Assembly: GCF_030269925.1 (NCBI RefSeq)
Contig: NC_085131.1
Span: 5,131,501 to 5,195,500, forward strand
Reading direction: 5' to 3'
DNA: 64,000 nucleotides
DNA from: Bombyx mori
Taxonomy: Eukaryota > Arthropoda > Insecta > Lepidoptera > Bombycidae
Numbering within the stretch: the stretch's first letter is position 1; the number at the start of each line of letters is the position of its first letter. Made by a program: the position numbers and the translations under genes. The notes beneath the pieces are model-generated. The model did not search any database and was not told where the DNA came from. It worked only from the letters and a program-made list of their open reading frames with translations. Shown here in pieces: positions 11,695-22,152 of this stretch.

Positions 11695-11782
11695 TTCTAG
11701 ATCCAGACAGCGTTGGACAGCAACAGTTGAAGAGGACTCGATACGAAGGCCAGGACTTAGCTGGGGCGCTCGACCAAAATTT
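11695..11782 (+). pseudogene. LINE C-terminal stub
   Basis: The frame encodes RQRWTATVEEDSIRRPGLSWG, which fits the W..TVEED...LGLSWGEA ending found near the C-terminus of many non-LTR retrotransposon proteins. Only about 25 codons are preserved before poly(T) and TTTTCGCGTATCT sequence. It is a different fragment from the RTE-like one starting at 11838. Confidence 0.55.
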
Positions 11783-11843
11783 TTTTTTCGCGTATCTAAA
11801 AAGAACTCTCTAAAGAATCTAAAAAGTAAGGGACAAGACGAAG

Positions 11844-12560
11844 ATGATGATAGTAGACCGGGCTGAACAAAATGGAACCAATGTACAAAACATAGGTAAT
11901 TGCGAAGTTGTACAGACCTACATCTACCTCGGCTCTGCTATCTCAAGCACTGGAGGATGTGGTGAAGAGATCAGACGACGATGCGCCATTACCAGGTCAG
12001 CAGTGGAACGGCTGGGAAAAATTTGGAAGGATAGGAGGATTACCAAGAAGACTAAGGTCAGATTGATGAAATGTCTTGTGTTTCCAATCTTTCCCTATGG
12101 AGCCGAAACCTGGTTTCTAAGATTGCAGGATCTCCGTAAAATCGATGCACTGGAGATGTGGTGCTGGAGACGCCTCCTAAAGATCCCATGGATGACATTC
12201 CGCACCAATGCATCCATCCTCAAAGAACTCGGTATCAAAGACCGACTTTCGTCAACAGTGCAACTGAGGGTTATAAAATTCTTTAGTCACATCTCCAGAA
12301 AAGAGCACTCGATGGAGAGACTGGTAGTCCAGGGCCGGGTGTAAGGCAGAAGATCACGCGGCCGCTCACCGACCCGCTGGACTGACCTAATAAAGAAGGC
12401 AACTGAGTCCACTATGGTCGAATGTACTCGTAACTCTTCGAACCGCCAGACCTGGAAGCACATTGCCTGGAGGGCGGTTGTCGGGAGCATGGCCGACCTA
12501 ACAGGTCCTACTGCACAACGTCAACGACGCCAGACCACTCTGATAAGAGTGTCCGACTGA
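11844..12560 (+). pseudogene. RTE-like reverse transcriptase C-terminal fragment with nonsense codon
   Basis: The frame encodes the C-terminal third of a non-LTR retrotransposon protein. It holds YIYLGSAISSTGG (residues 26-38), EEIRRRCAITRSA, then FPYGAETW (83-90) and IDALEMWCWRRLL, the usual order YLG / I..R...A / YGAETW / LEM...R. A TAA at 12342-12344 interrupts it, but the same frame continues with GRRSRGRSPTRWTDLIKKA and TWKHIAWRAVVGSMADLTG to a natural-looking TGA at 12558-12560. No catalytic palm motif is present because the element is 5'-truncated. A 30-bp tandem array follows directly. It is non-functional. Confidence 0.87.
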
Positions 12561-12567
12561 GAAGAAA

Positions 12568-12700
12568 AATAACTATTTTATTTTTCGCGTATCTACAAAT
12601 AACTATTTTGTTTTTCGCGTATCTACAAATAACTATTTTGTTTTTCGCGGATCTACAAATAACTATTTTGTTTTTCGCGTATCTACAAAGAACTATTTAA
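12568..12700. repeat. 30-bp tandem repeat, about four units
   Basis: Units read AACTATTTTGTTTTTCGCGT followed by ATCTACAAAT, with one G/A and one T/G variant. A related degenerate unit (TTTTTCGCGTATCTAAAAAG) lies upstream at about 11785-11804, on the other side of the RTE-like fragment. The LINE may therefore have inserted into a pre-existing array, or the units may be the element's own tail. Confidence 0.9.
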
Positions 12701-13277
12701 AACTACCCAATTAGTAGTATCTAGGAGATTATCATATTCATTGCAAATACAGCACTATTATTGTAACCGTTCATCCTAATTAATATAGCATGTAAGTACC
12801 AATTAAGTATTGTTTAACTACATCGTATATAGATGCCTTGAGTTTAGATAACGATCAGATGTCTAATGCAAACTATTGTACAAAGTTTGCTCATAACATT
12901 ATTATGTTATTAGTTGGCAGACTTTGCGAAATTATGATGAAGTGAAATTAACATTGTAGTACGAATGAAGAGATAGAGTACTGTGTTTTGTGTAATAATT
13001 TAGTTTGTCTGTTGACAAATATAAAGATATTTGTAAAGTTATTTATATTCAGTATGTTTTTTTTTTTTTTTTTTTTCTAATTGATATTTCATAAGTAATT
13101 AAATCACTATTTCAGTAGCAAAAAAATTACGACGATCATCGGAATATCAATTGAAACCATGGTTCAGAAATATAAAAAATATGGTGGACGGTAATATCAA
13201 GCCACGCGGGCTTCAAAAGAAACCTTGCAATTATAAGATATTTAAAATAGCAAATAAAATAAAAAAATCATAAAGCA
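12701..13277. other. unassigned AT-rich DNA
   Basis: Includes a T-tract at about 13057-13077. No gene or element recognised. Confidence 0.5.
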
Positions 13278-13292
13278 GTTCTAATGTCACTA

Positions 13293-13871
13293 CCGGGGGC
13301 CGGAGGCGGGAATACGCCCGTACGTCCCGGCCCCTGTAGGTGGCGGCCTCCCCCCGGTGAAGGTCAAGGGGCGACCTGAGGGGGTGAGGCCGCGCGGCGC
13401 GCTACCAGCACTCTAGCGCGCTGCCGTGGAGTGAATAGAGCGACCGGTCGACGGTGTATCGCGTCCCGACCCGGCAGGCTGGTTCTGGTCCAGCGGGGTA
13501 TTCCGGGACACCAGCGGCACCGTCTGGGCGGCCCGACGGGCTGCCGTACCGAGACGGCCGACGTTTCAGAGCCTTCGATTCGCCTCGAAGGCTCCGTCGG
13601 CTGGGCGTCCTTGGGGTGAGCCGCGCCGTCTGGTTGTAGTGTTGACCGCGGTAGCCCCCCTACCTCATCCGGGTTCTGACCTCGGAGGGGATCGGACGTC
13701 GGGTGTAAGAGTGCAGAGGAGTCGTTTAGTGGGTGGGCTCTAAAATCCTTGGGCCCGCGGTCTGCTCACAACACCATGCAGATCGTTGAGTCTCACATAC
13801 CCCGCGCGCCCCTTTTGCGCGGGGACCTCGTAGGAGGTTCGGCCCTCTACCCGAAAGAAAAAAAAAAAAAA
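13293..13871 (+). mobile_element. GC-rich LINE 3' end, poly(A)-tailed, with 15-bp target duplication
   Basis: A 579-bp GC-rich insert in AT-rich DNA ends in a poly(A) tail. The 15-bp sequence GTTCTAATGTCACTA is repeated exactly on both sides (13278-13292 and 13872-13886), which is the mark of target-primed reverse transcription. No reverse transcriptase motif is visible, so it is probably 3' UTR plus a little coding sequence of a 5'-truncated element. The CTCTAAAATCCTTGGGCCCG block is shared with fragments at 4060 and 18165. The clade is unknown. R1-like is possible because of the GC-rich UTR, but I cannot show it. Confidence 0.9.
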
Positions 13872-13886
13872 GTTCTAATGTCACTA

Positions 13887-14038
13887 GCGGATTATAATAA
13901 CGTATCTGGAGGAGACCGAAACTTCTATATTTTCTGATTCTTGGACTCATCTCCCCTCAACTTAAACAGTTCTTCTAAAGAAAGACAAAAGCTAATGGAA
14001 GGACTTTTGGATTTTTCTCCGAGGATTTACTGTATATT
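13887..14038. other. unassigned DNA
   Basis: Short spacer between the two LINE-type insertions. Nothing recognised. Confidence 0.5.
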
Positions 14039-14206
14039 TTTTTTATTGCCTTTGTAGGCAGACGTGCATTCGGCCCACCTGATGGTAAGTGGTCATCGTC
14101 GCTCATTGACGTCAGCAATGCCAGGGGTAGAGCCAAGCCGCTGCCTACCAACCAAGCCGCTGCCTACCAACCAAGCCGCTGCCTACCAACCAAGCCGCTG
14201 CCTACC
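14039..14206 (-). mobile_element. LINE 3' end with 19-bp tandem expansion
   Basis: The minus strand is the 3' terminus of the RLWNELP-type LINE (GCCTTTGTAGGCAGACG, TGATGGTAAGTGGTCATCG), with a T-tract as A-tail on the left. At its 5' end the unit AAGCCGCTGCCTACCAACC is repeated four times (about 14130-14205). The copy at 42446 repeats the same part of the element twice. Confidence 0.85.
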
Positions 14207-14572
14207 ATAGTATATAGTATTACCATAGTATGGTAGAGATTTTGTTTGAATACTTGTACACGATATTCAAAACAATTTTTAAAACACAGAACCCCATATA
14301 AAGAGTGTGCAGTGTCGCTGGCTTTGCTAATAGCCATATTTTACTCACGATATAATTCACTTTGTAGAAACGGGCTCAGGGCGATTTCTGGCACACATTC
14401 GCTTCTAAACGGTCTTATTCACATAGATTAGCCGTTTGGACTGCTGAATTACGTTAATTTATGTACAGCTTTGTGGTCAGAGGAATCTGCGTTGTAGTAG
14501 TATGTGTGGCTTCTCTGTAATTTGATGTAGAATCATGAGCAAATACGGGAACATGATCGCTGTCAACTTTAA
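14207..14572. other. unassigned DNA
   Basis: No gene recognised. Begins with a small ACCATAGTAT repeat cluster at 14204-14233. Confidence 0.5.
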
Positions 14573-14664
14573 CTCACAGCCCACCTGGTATTAAGTGGTT
14601 ACTGGAGCCCATAGACATCTACAAATTAAATGCGCCACCCACCTTGAGATATAAGTTCTAAGGT
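14573..14664 (-). mobile_element. Bm1 SINE fragment, minus arm
   Basis: The 3' part of Bm1 on the minus strand, from CTCACAGCCCACCTGG to GTTCTAAGGT, without its A-tail. It is followed after about 12 bp by a plus-strand Bm1, making a foldback pair. Confidence 0.9.
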
Positions 14665-14676
14665 ATAGTGTATATA

Positions 14677-14909
14677 GACCTCTTGTGAGTCCGCGCGGGT
14701 AGGTACCACCGCCCTGCCTATTTCTGCCGTAAAGCAGTAATGCGTTTCGGTTGGAAGGGCAGGACAGCCGTTGTAACTATACTGAGATTTTAAAACTTAT
14801 ATCTCAAGGTGGGTGGCGCATTTACGTTGTAGATGTCTATGGGCTCCAGTAACAACTTAACACCAGGTGTGCTGTGAGCTCGTTCACCCATCTAAGCAAT
14901 AAAAAAAAC
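14677..14909 (+). mobile_element. Bm1 SINE, 5'-truncated, plus arm
   Basis: Plus-strand body from GACCTCTTGTGAGTCCGCGC to ATCTAAGCAATAAAAAAAA. Its 3' half is complementary to the fragment at 14573-14664, so a transcript across both could fold. Confidence 0.93.
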
Positions 14910-16122
14910 TCACGACCACTTCTACTAACTACCATACTAAGCCTTAAAATTAATTCAGTTAGAGTGTCTAGGCTTAGTGATAATAAATTTAAATAATAAA
15001 TAAATAAACAAAAAACAATCACTATACACATTGTATTTACTAATTTCAAAGTGAGACACGCTTTGTCACTCGCCAAAGCTACACTGAACTCGTCGGTCCC
15101 TCATTTGGAGCGTTAACAAATAGCGTACCACAAATTTGCGATCATTTCTGACATTCAACTTGATTACAAAGTAAAATGGCTTCAGTGCACGCTAGGTAAT
15201 TTTCGATGAAGTGAATTGTACAAAATCGGTAAGTAACGTAGTTTAAAAACAAGATTAAATAATGGGGTTCGTAAGTTTAGTCAGTCTGTTTTTTTTAAAT
15301 TGAATTCTATTGATTTACAAACCATCACAATGAACATAGATAACCGTCATTAACCGACTATTACCGAACTGCATTCCGTATTCAAATGCGATGTGATTTG
15401 GAAGGCGTCCGTGCCGAAGCGTCCAACGGTAACGCCATTATGCACCTACCATTTTATTTAGACACTGCCTCTCTAAGCCAGCCTCGAAAAAGTGCAGGAA
15501 AAGTTAAAGCGTAGGTTCAAGTTAATCTGGACGCTTTATACCTGCGAGAGAACAGTGATGAGCCATTCCGCTGTTACGTACCTCAATGGCCGGCTGTTAA
15601 GCTCTGAACGAGGCCTTATGACCGAGAAAAAAATATAGCAGATAAAACAGAGAAGGGTAGTGAAGCTGTTTTATGTCCGCCTGGTACGATAAAAATGAAC
15701 GGAGATATATTATCTATGGGAAATATGGACCGGCATTGAATTTTTGAGGACGGGCAAGCTTTCAATCCTTATAAGTATCGATTGAGCAAAACAAACCTTC
15801 TTACGTAAATTGGAACGAAGCCGTCAAACTGTCTTTTGACAGAATTTTTTTTTTGTCAATTTACCACTGAAGTATGAAACCTAGAATTTACATTATAAAT
15901 TAAAGGTATCGGAATTTACTCCTTTAGAATCGATTTAATTTAAGGCCCAAAACGAAAAGTTGATTGGTAGTAAAATGGGGCATTAAAAAGAGCACGTTTT
16001 TCATTTAAATAGAATGATGTACTTTATTACTTAGCACTTAAACAACAAAGTGTGTTGTATTTTGTTGTCACGTCTCATCAAGTGTACGGTTCGTAAAATG
16101 TCCACTTGATATAATAATATAT
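14910..16122. other. unassigned DNA
   Basis: No gene, RNA or recognised repeat. Confidence 0.5.
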
Positions 16123-16522
16123 ACTAGAGGTCCAGCAGTAGTCGAAATTCGACTATAATTAATTGGAATTGTAAGTTTGTACACTATTATGATTGTATTT
16201 TATACTTCTATAATCACAAAATTCGTCAAATCTACTCTATAAAAAATATTAACAAAGACAAATAATATTTATTAATCTCAATTTGACAACAGACGTCAAG
16301 AACAAAAGTTTGACAATAAATAGTATGCATGCGTGTGTGCGTCAAATACATGGTATGTAGTGTGTGTAATGTTTTCTTTATTGGTTTAATGTATCTTTTA
16401 TACATTATTTAAAAAAAATATTAGCATTGTGCACTTGTTTTCTATATTCTCTTTAAGTGTTAAGTGCGCAATTTTCGTAAAAAGGGATACAAAGTTTTTG
16501 CTTCACGTATTAATATATAGAT
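16123..16522 (+). mobile_element. CTAG-headed short repeat, family A
   Basis: Starts ACTAGAGGTCCAGCAGTAGT, contains CGAAATTCGACTATAATTAA and GTATGCATGCGTGTGTGCGT, and ends CACGTATTAATATATAGAT. About 400 bp, no coding. Five more copies lie in the window, on both strands (33333, 43212, 53084, 54494, 62491). Probably a non-autonomous element of uncertain class. Confidence 0.88.
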
Positions 16523-16964
16523 CACACAGAGTATTATAAAGAATATAGAAATATTATTTCTCTTATTCTTTATGTATTTAATTACTTTTTTACTCTACTC
16601 TGTAGTGTACCCAAATTTTTCATACATAATAATATATGGCAGGGATTTAATATATTGCATAATAATATAATATTTAACAAAATACAGCACGTATGTACCT
16701 ATATATTATTTTTGTAAAATATGTACCTTAAGTAAGGTAGGTAATGCATTTTTGTATGAGTTCAATATGTGTAAATGAATATGAATGAAAATATAAAAAT
16801 GCTTTTAGTATGCGCTTATAAGAGGTGGGCTTATTGATGCATTTAACTATTGTGTATTCGATCAGAAATGCAATTTAGTAGTAAATTCCGGTCACGCGTC
16901 GGAATTCTCAAACTTTTTTTTTGTCATTTCTGTAGATGCTCAATGAGCCTCTGTTTAAAAAAAT
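16523..16964. other. unassigned AT-rich DNA
   Basis: Nothing recognised. Confidence 0.5.
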
Positions 16965-17115
16965 ATCAAGGCCTAGACTTCACAAGCGTGGATCCCAACG
17001 AGGCAACCCGAGGCCCAAATAATGTGGAGAGCTGTCCCACCCTTTATGATTGCTTCGCGACAGAAATAGGCAAGACAGTTGTACTTTCCCGCGCAGACAC
17101 AAAATACACCACAAT
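16965..17115 (-). mobile_element. degenerate Bm1 remnant
   Basis: Order and spacing match a minus-strand Bm1 body: CTGTCCCACCCTTTATG, GATTGCTTCGCGACAGAAATAGGC, then CCCGCGCAGACAC. It has diverged strongly, so it is an old copy. Confidence 0.65.
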
Positions 17116-17909
17116 TAATTACTTGAAGTTATAAACTTAACTTTGGGATAAAATTCGAATAGTCTTGAACACGCTTTAAGCTCTAAAAAAGTTGGTACAT
17201 TCCTACGAGATTCCAGGCGCGGCAGAGTCGCATTGCTCCCACGAACACACTTTTAGGCCACCTACGCAAATTATCATTTAAAAAAAATAATAATTTTATA
17301 ATAGGATTTACTTTAATCTGCTGTAACAACTTGTGTTAGATTTGAATTAGTTTTCCAATAAAGCGTTGCGAACCTAACACAAACATCTTCAAAGAATATT
17401 ACAACAATCAGTCTCAAAGGAGAAGTTTAAAAGTATCCCGCTACGTTCTTTAGAAATATCAAATTAGGTTGCGAATCAACAAATCGGAACTTCTTAATAT
17501 TGAAATTAGAAACGTAAGGAGCCGTAGTGAGGAGAGTCGTCGCTAATTAGCAAAGTGTATATTATAATAACGTTCACGAAATTCACGTTTGATTGAGTGC
17601 TGTTAATGAGACATCAGAACGCTTCTGTGAAATCGTCGAATTATACGCCATTATCGTTCAGACTGGAATTATTGAGTTTCATTTCACGTGACTTTATTTT
17701 GTTAAATAACATTTGGGTGGCGTTTTTTTTTTCTTTTTGTCACGTTTTTTTATGTGTAATTGAATCTGTCAACGTTACCTTAATCAAACTTCAAGACGGC
17801 CGTGTAAAAAGGACCAATGAAAATACTGTAATATGAATTTTGTTTTTGGTTTGTGTTACTAATAAAACGTTTATTTTTAGTTTTTATCCGTGTGCTCCTA
17901 ATAGAACAG
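17116..17909. other. unassigned DNA
   Basis: No gene or element recognised. Confidence 0.5.
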
Positions 17910-17922
17910 TCTACTGAATATA

Positions 17923-18099
17923 TAATAATAATAATAATAATAAGCCTTTATTGCTGTTCTTATTTTTACAAACTATATCAAATTACTTAAACATGCCAAA
18001 ACTTAAATACTAAATTTTTTATGGAATTAAATTAAATATCGGCAAACGGTGGTTGTGGTATCGCAGCTTGTCCTTCGACAAAGGCCTCCTCTAAAGATT
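17923..18099 (-). mobile_element. LINE 3' stub with (TTA)n tail and 13-bp target duplication
   Basis: The minus strand encodes LEEAFVEGQAAIPQPPFADI and a stop, then about 110 bp of UTR with an AATAAA signal, then a (TTA)n tail. The LEEAF.E.QA ending recurs in lepidopteran LINE proteins. TCTACTGAATATA is present exactly on both sides (17910-17922 and 18100-18112). Only 177 bp were integrated, a severe 5' truncation. The tail of short repeats rather than poly(A) separates it from the poly(A) LINEs in this window. Confidence 0.87.
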
Positions 18100-18112
18100 T
18101 CTACTGAATATA

Positions 18113-18372
18113 CCAGTGGTAGAATCAAGTTTGTGGTTGGATTATATTGATCATTGTAAAAATATCCTTGGGCCCGCGGTCAGCTCCCAACATACGAAGA
18201 CCGTCAAGTCCCGTGTCGTCAAGAGGTGTGAAGGAAAATTCATTCAAAGCCAGTCATTCTGAAAAGTGATGGTGCTTACCGAATTCACCGCCGCCATCAC
18301 ACATGGGCCTCGTAGTTGCTTGCTACCACCTCATTCTGTAACAATAAAAATGCTTATTAAATTTTATTGTAG
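18113..18372. other. unassigned DNA with a possible LINE 3' UTR remnant
   Basis: CTTGGGCCCGCGGTCAGCTC at about 18168-18187 matches part of the GC-rich LINE end at 13293-13871. The remainder has no recognisable feature. Confidence 0.45.
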
Positions 18373-18669
18373 ACTAGCTGATCCCGCAGACTTCGTAGGG
18401 CCTCAATCGATAAATAAAAGACCTAAACTTTTGTATAAAATAAACTTAAAACAAACAAAAGAAATCCGTCCGACGGGGGATAAAAAAGGACAAGGAAAAA
18501 CAAAATTATTTGTTTTTTTTTTTAAATTCCGAGCATTTTCATATTTATCTACCTTTTAAACCTTCTCTGGACTTCCACAAATAATTCAAGATCAAAATTA
18601 GCCAAATCGGTCCAGCCGTTCTCGAGTTTTAGCGAGACTAACGAACAGCAATTCATTTTTATATATATG
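18373..18669 (+). mobile_element. CTAG-headed short repeat, family B
   Basis: Starts ACTAGCTGATCCCGCAGACT, includes GAAATCCGTCCGACGGGG and CCAGCCGTTCTCGAGTTTTA, and ends in a TA-rich tail. Near full length compared with the copy at 35750. Confidence 0.88.
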
Positions 18670-19262
18670 GAGGATACATATTGAAAGCTGACAGTAAAAA
18701 AAAAAAATCAAGAGAAAATTAATCTTTTCATTCGCAACGCTTTATCTAATGATAGATAACCCAATCCACCACGGTATTTAAATTTTAGGCAAATTCGACA
18801 ACTAAATTTTCCTAACATTTAGAACAAAACGTACAGAATGCGATTAGGATTTGAACAACAACAGATAAATCACTATATTGACCGTAAGAGTTCACTCACA
18901 GCTATTAACGTCCGCCTAGAAATGAATTAATCTAAAATATTATCACGAACGCTTTCGAAATCGGGTCGGCCTTGTTGACATCTCGTATGTGTTCTGACTC
19001 AATGCAGTCTCACAATCTCGTCATTGATATTAGAATATATACCTTAACGTCCAGCAAATAGATGTAAAATTGCTTGAAGCATAAAGCAAGAAAACACGTC
19101 TCGCTAGAGTTAGAATAGAAAATCGTTGTCAGTGGGGCAAATGTCCAGCTCGATTAATAAATTGAATCAGGCGAACGTTCCGAGTACAATATGCGCATAT
19201 GTTAAAATAAACGATATCATAGTAAAAGCTTTGAATGCTCACGTAGTTGTCTTTTATATTTT
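18670..19262. other. unassigned DNA
   Basis: No gene or element recognised. Confidence 0.5.
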
Positions 19263-19641
19263 ACTAGCGACCCGCCCTCGCTTCGATTCGGAAACATTAA
19301 ATTGTATTATTGATAGCTGAGTCTCGAGATGTTACCCGCGGTTATTGTCGTACCCCGGGTGACGCCGCGGAGTGGGGCTAGTCGTAAAAAAAGTACCCTA
19401 AGTTACTCCTTATATCATCAGCTACCTATCAGTGAAAGTCTCGTCAAAATCGGTCCAGCCGTTCCAGAGATTAGCCGGAACAAACAGACAGACAGACAGA
19501 CAAACAGGTAGACAGACAGACAAAAATTGTAAAAAATGCTATTTTGGTGTACCGTATATAATATATTCACATGCATGTAGTAAAAAGCGGTTATTTGAAT
19601 ATTACAAACAGACGCTCCAATTTTATTTATAAGTATAGATT
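19263..19641 (+). mobile_element. CTAG-headed short repeat, family C, with (ACAG)n
   Basis: Starts ACTAGCGACCCGCCCTCGCT and ends AAGTATAGAT. It carries ATCGGTCCAGCCGTTCCAGA and a GACA/ACAG microsatellite at about 19482-19522. This head and tail are typical of abundant lepidopteran short repeats (compare Metulj-type SINEs, by memory). Confidence 0.82.
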
Positions 19642-20100
19642 GGCTTTGATCTTGTCAAAACCTCGAATTTCTCTTTACGCGGATTTGTGAGATACTTCAA
19701 TTAATGCAGTTTGATAACTATAATAAGTAGGTATTATAATGTAATTAACATTTATTTTAAAAGTAGGATTAGCGAAGAAATGTGTTCATCGTTTTTAGTG
19801 TAATCACTACGATGGGTAAACCAATATTTGGTTTAAGCAACATTTTTTTCGATTTTACAGGAGAGCCAGTTAAAGTTTAAAATTTGGAATAAATATCATG
19901 ACAAAAAACTTGTTCGGCTATTTGAATAGGGTAAATATAAGTCAAGTTCAATTAAAAACATATAAATGTTGATGCTTATACCAAATAAAATAGACCCTTA
20001 ATTACAAATTGTCGCGAATTAAGCGAAATGTCACTTAAATCATAACCTTTCACCCTACGACTAGATCTTGACCCAAACCAATCTCTACACTTAGAAGTAT
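19642..20100. other. unassigned AT-rich DNA
   Basis: Nothing recognised. Confidence 0.5.
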
Positions 20101-20482
20101 TGTTACGCCGGTAACAATAACGCCATCTATCGCCGAAGAGCAGAAACGAGTAACAAAGGAACTAGTAACATCGAGAACACTCGAAAAGTACAACGCCATA
20201 TATTGTCAAATAGCGGAAACACATCAAAAATAACCGACTTGTGAGGAATGTTCTCGATAATTCTAGGGATGTCGTATCGACTATAAAAGCGTTGCAAGGA
20301 TGACCCGACGTCAGTCAGTAATCGGATCTATTCGAAGCGAAGCAGCAAACGGTTTACCTGAAGCGAACTGGAAGAAATTAACTGCGAATTTGAAAATGTT
20401 TTTTAAGTGTTTTAAGGGTTCTAACTGTTTTAATTTGTACTTCGGTAGCATTTTTATTTATCCCAAACTGCAGCTCGTAACA
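20101..20482 (+). mobile_element. candidate solo LTR
   Basis: A 382-bp unit begins TGTTACG and ends CGTAACA, the TG...CA inverted ends of an LTR. Inside are a TATA box (CTATAAAAGC, 20281-20290) and an initiator-like TCAGTCAGT about 25-30 bp downstream (20311-20319), which is the right spacing for an insect core promoter on the plus strand. The flanks (GTAT left, ATAT right) are not a perfect duplication. No gag-pol lies beside it, hence a solo LTR. The 63-codon frame at 20300 falls within the would-be R-U5 part and is not called a gene. Confidence 0.62.
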
Positions 20483-21598
20483 ATATTATGATTCGAAACT
20501 GAATTGAAATAATTAAGTATGTAACATAACTAAAAATCGTGCCGTTTAAATTTATAACCATGTTCCAAATTCCCAACTATTAACTAAAAACGACAGGAGA
20601 TAAACCGTCACTGGCTATACGTACGTGGTAGTGAGGTTCGCGACGGATAGTCTAACCCTCCGAAATAGTCGTAAAACTCCCGAAAACTGCCCCCTTAATT
20701 AGTGCCGCAACTATTTCCACGCTTTTCGAGCGTTCTGTTTCATTAAAATTTTATACTTAGTGCTTTATGAAACACTAGGGATTACTAGTACACAAGGGCT
20801 CTACCATAGGATCCTGTGATGTTGGTTTGTCTGTTTTTGATGGCTCGTCTACTGATAAGTGCTTACTGGAGCTTATAGACGTCATAACGTAAAAGCCACT
20901 TTGAGAGATGGTAGCCTCCGTTGAGTTGTACAACAAAGTTGAGTTCTTGTCCGCGCAGGTCTACGTCGCGGCGGAAACAGGTTATTTTACTAAAGTAAAG
21001 TTTTACAGTTACCTAAGTTACTTCTTAAAATGGAAAACAATTCAAATTACGTTGTTTTCGAATGTATGAAATAATAATTTTCAGAGTACTTTTATAACAA
21101 CGAGCAGTTTACGCGTGAAGTTAAAGATTAGTCGGTAAAAAGCTCAAAAATAGTACAATGAGTTTCATTTATTTCGGTTTTTTTTTTTCTTTATCCGAAT
21201 TTCATGAGGTCTCGTCCAGCTTCCAATGATTGCGGTCACACGCGCCGTTTGTACAAACTCAATTAACGTTATGGCGAAATTTACGTAGCGAGGTTAATTT
21301 AAAAAAAATTAACAACAAAAAATTAGTAAGTACTTGCAACGGGAGCGCCAGGCTTGTCGTTTTTGGATTTTAAAATCTTAGATTTAATCTATCCTCTCTA
21401 GACAAATCTAATGATTTGTAAACCTTATTGACTGTACTAGGATCCGGGTTGAATTTCTAATTGAAATCACCGTAGTTTAGAAAAAAAAAGTTTCGAGGTC
21501 TGAAGTGTATTTTCTTCTCTCGTGTTTATTTCCGATACGTATAACTACGTTGAACGTGAGAGATGTGTTTGTTTAAAATAATTTATGGATTGTGTGCT
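20483..21598. other. unassigned DNA with an old Bm1 remnant
   Basis: At about 20835-20985 a heavily diverged minus-strand Bm1 is recognisable by order (GCTCGTCTACTGATAAGTG, TTACTGGAGCTTATAGACGT, TCCGCGCAGG). Nothing else is recognised. Confidence 0.5.
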
Positions 21599-21713
21599 AG
21601 GAAATCAGAAATAGACTTACCGATCATAGACCATCATAGTATTGAAGATACAAACAATGGAAGAATATATCAAAATGATTACATGCGAAAAAGACCACAC
21701 TAAAAATATGTTT
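21599..21713. repeat. 115-bp direct repeat, left copy, flanking Bm1
   Basis: Identical to 22153-22267 apart from two substitutions (T/C and T/A near the left end). It abuts the 5' side of the Bm1 insertion. See findings. Confidence 0.97.
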
Positions 21714-22152
21714 GAAATCGTCGTGGCCTAAAGGATAAGACGTCCGGTGCATTCGTATCGAGCGATGAACCGGTGTTCGAATCCCGCGGGCGGCTACCAA
21801 TGTTTCTAATGAAATACGGACTTAACAAATGTTCACGATTGACTTCCACGGTGAAGGAATAACATCGTGCAATAAAAATCAAACCCGCAAAATTATAATT
21901 TGCGTAATTGTGGTAGGACCTTTTGTGAGTCCGCACGGGTAAGTACCACCACCCTGCCTATTTCTGCCGTGAAGCAGTAATGCGTTTCGGTTTGAAGGGT
22001 GGGACAGCCGTTGTAACTAAATTGAAACCTTAGAACTTATATCTCAAGGTGGGTGGCGTATTTACGTTATAGATGTCTATGGGCTCCAGTAACCACTTAA
22101 CACCAGGTGGGCTGTGAGCTCGTCCACACATCTAAGCAATAAAAAAAAGAAC
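21714..22152 (+). mobile_element. Bm1 SINE, full length, between long direct repeats
   Basis: tRNA-like head with GTGGCCTAAAGGATAAGACG (A-box region) and GGTGTTCGAATCC (B-box), complete body, then AGCAATAAAAAAAAGAAC. The flanks are a 115-bp direct duplication rather than the usual target duplication of roughly 10-15 bp. Confidence 0.95.

Noticed and set aside
13431..13639. Overlapping plus frames in the GC-rich insert
   Set aside because: They lie within the LINE 3' end and two frames are open together because of GC content. No retroelement motif appears.
14130..14205. Satellite array
   Set aside because: The 19-bp units belong to the 3' end of a LINE and do not extend beyond it.
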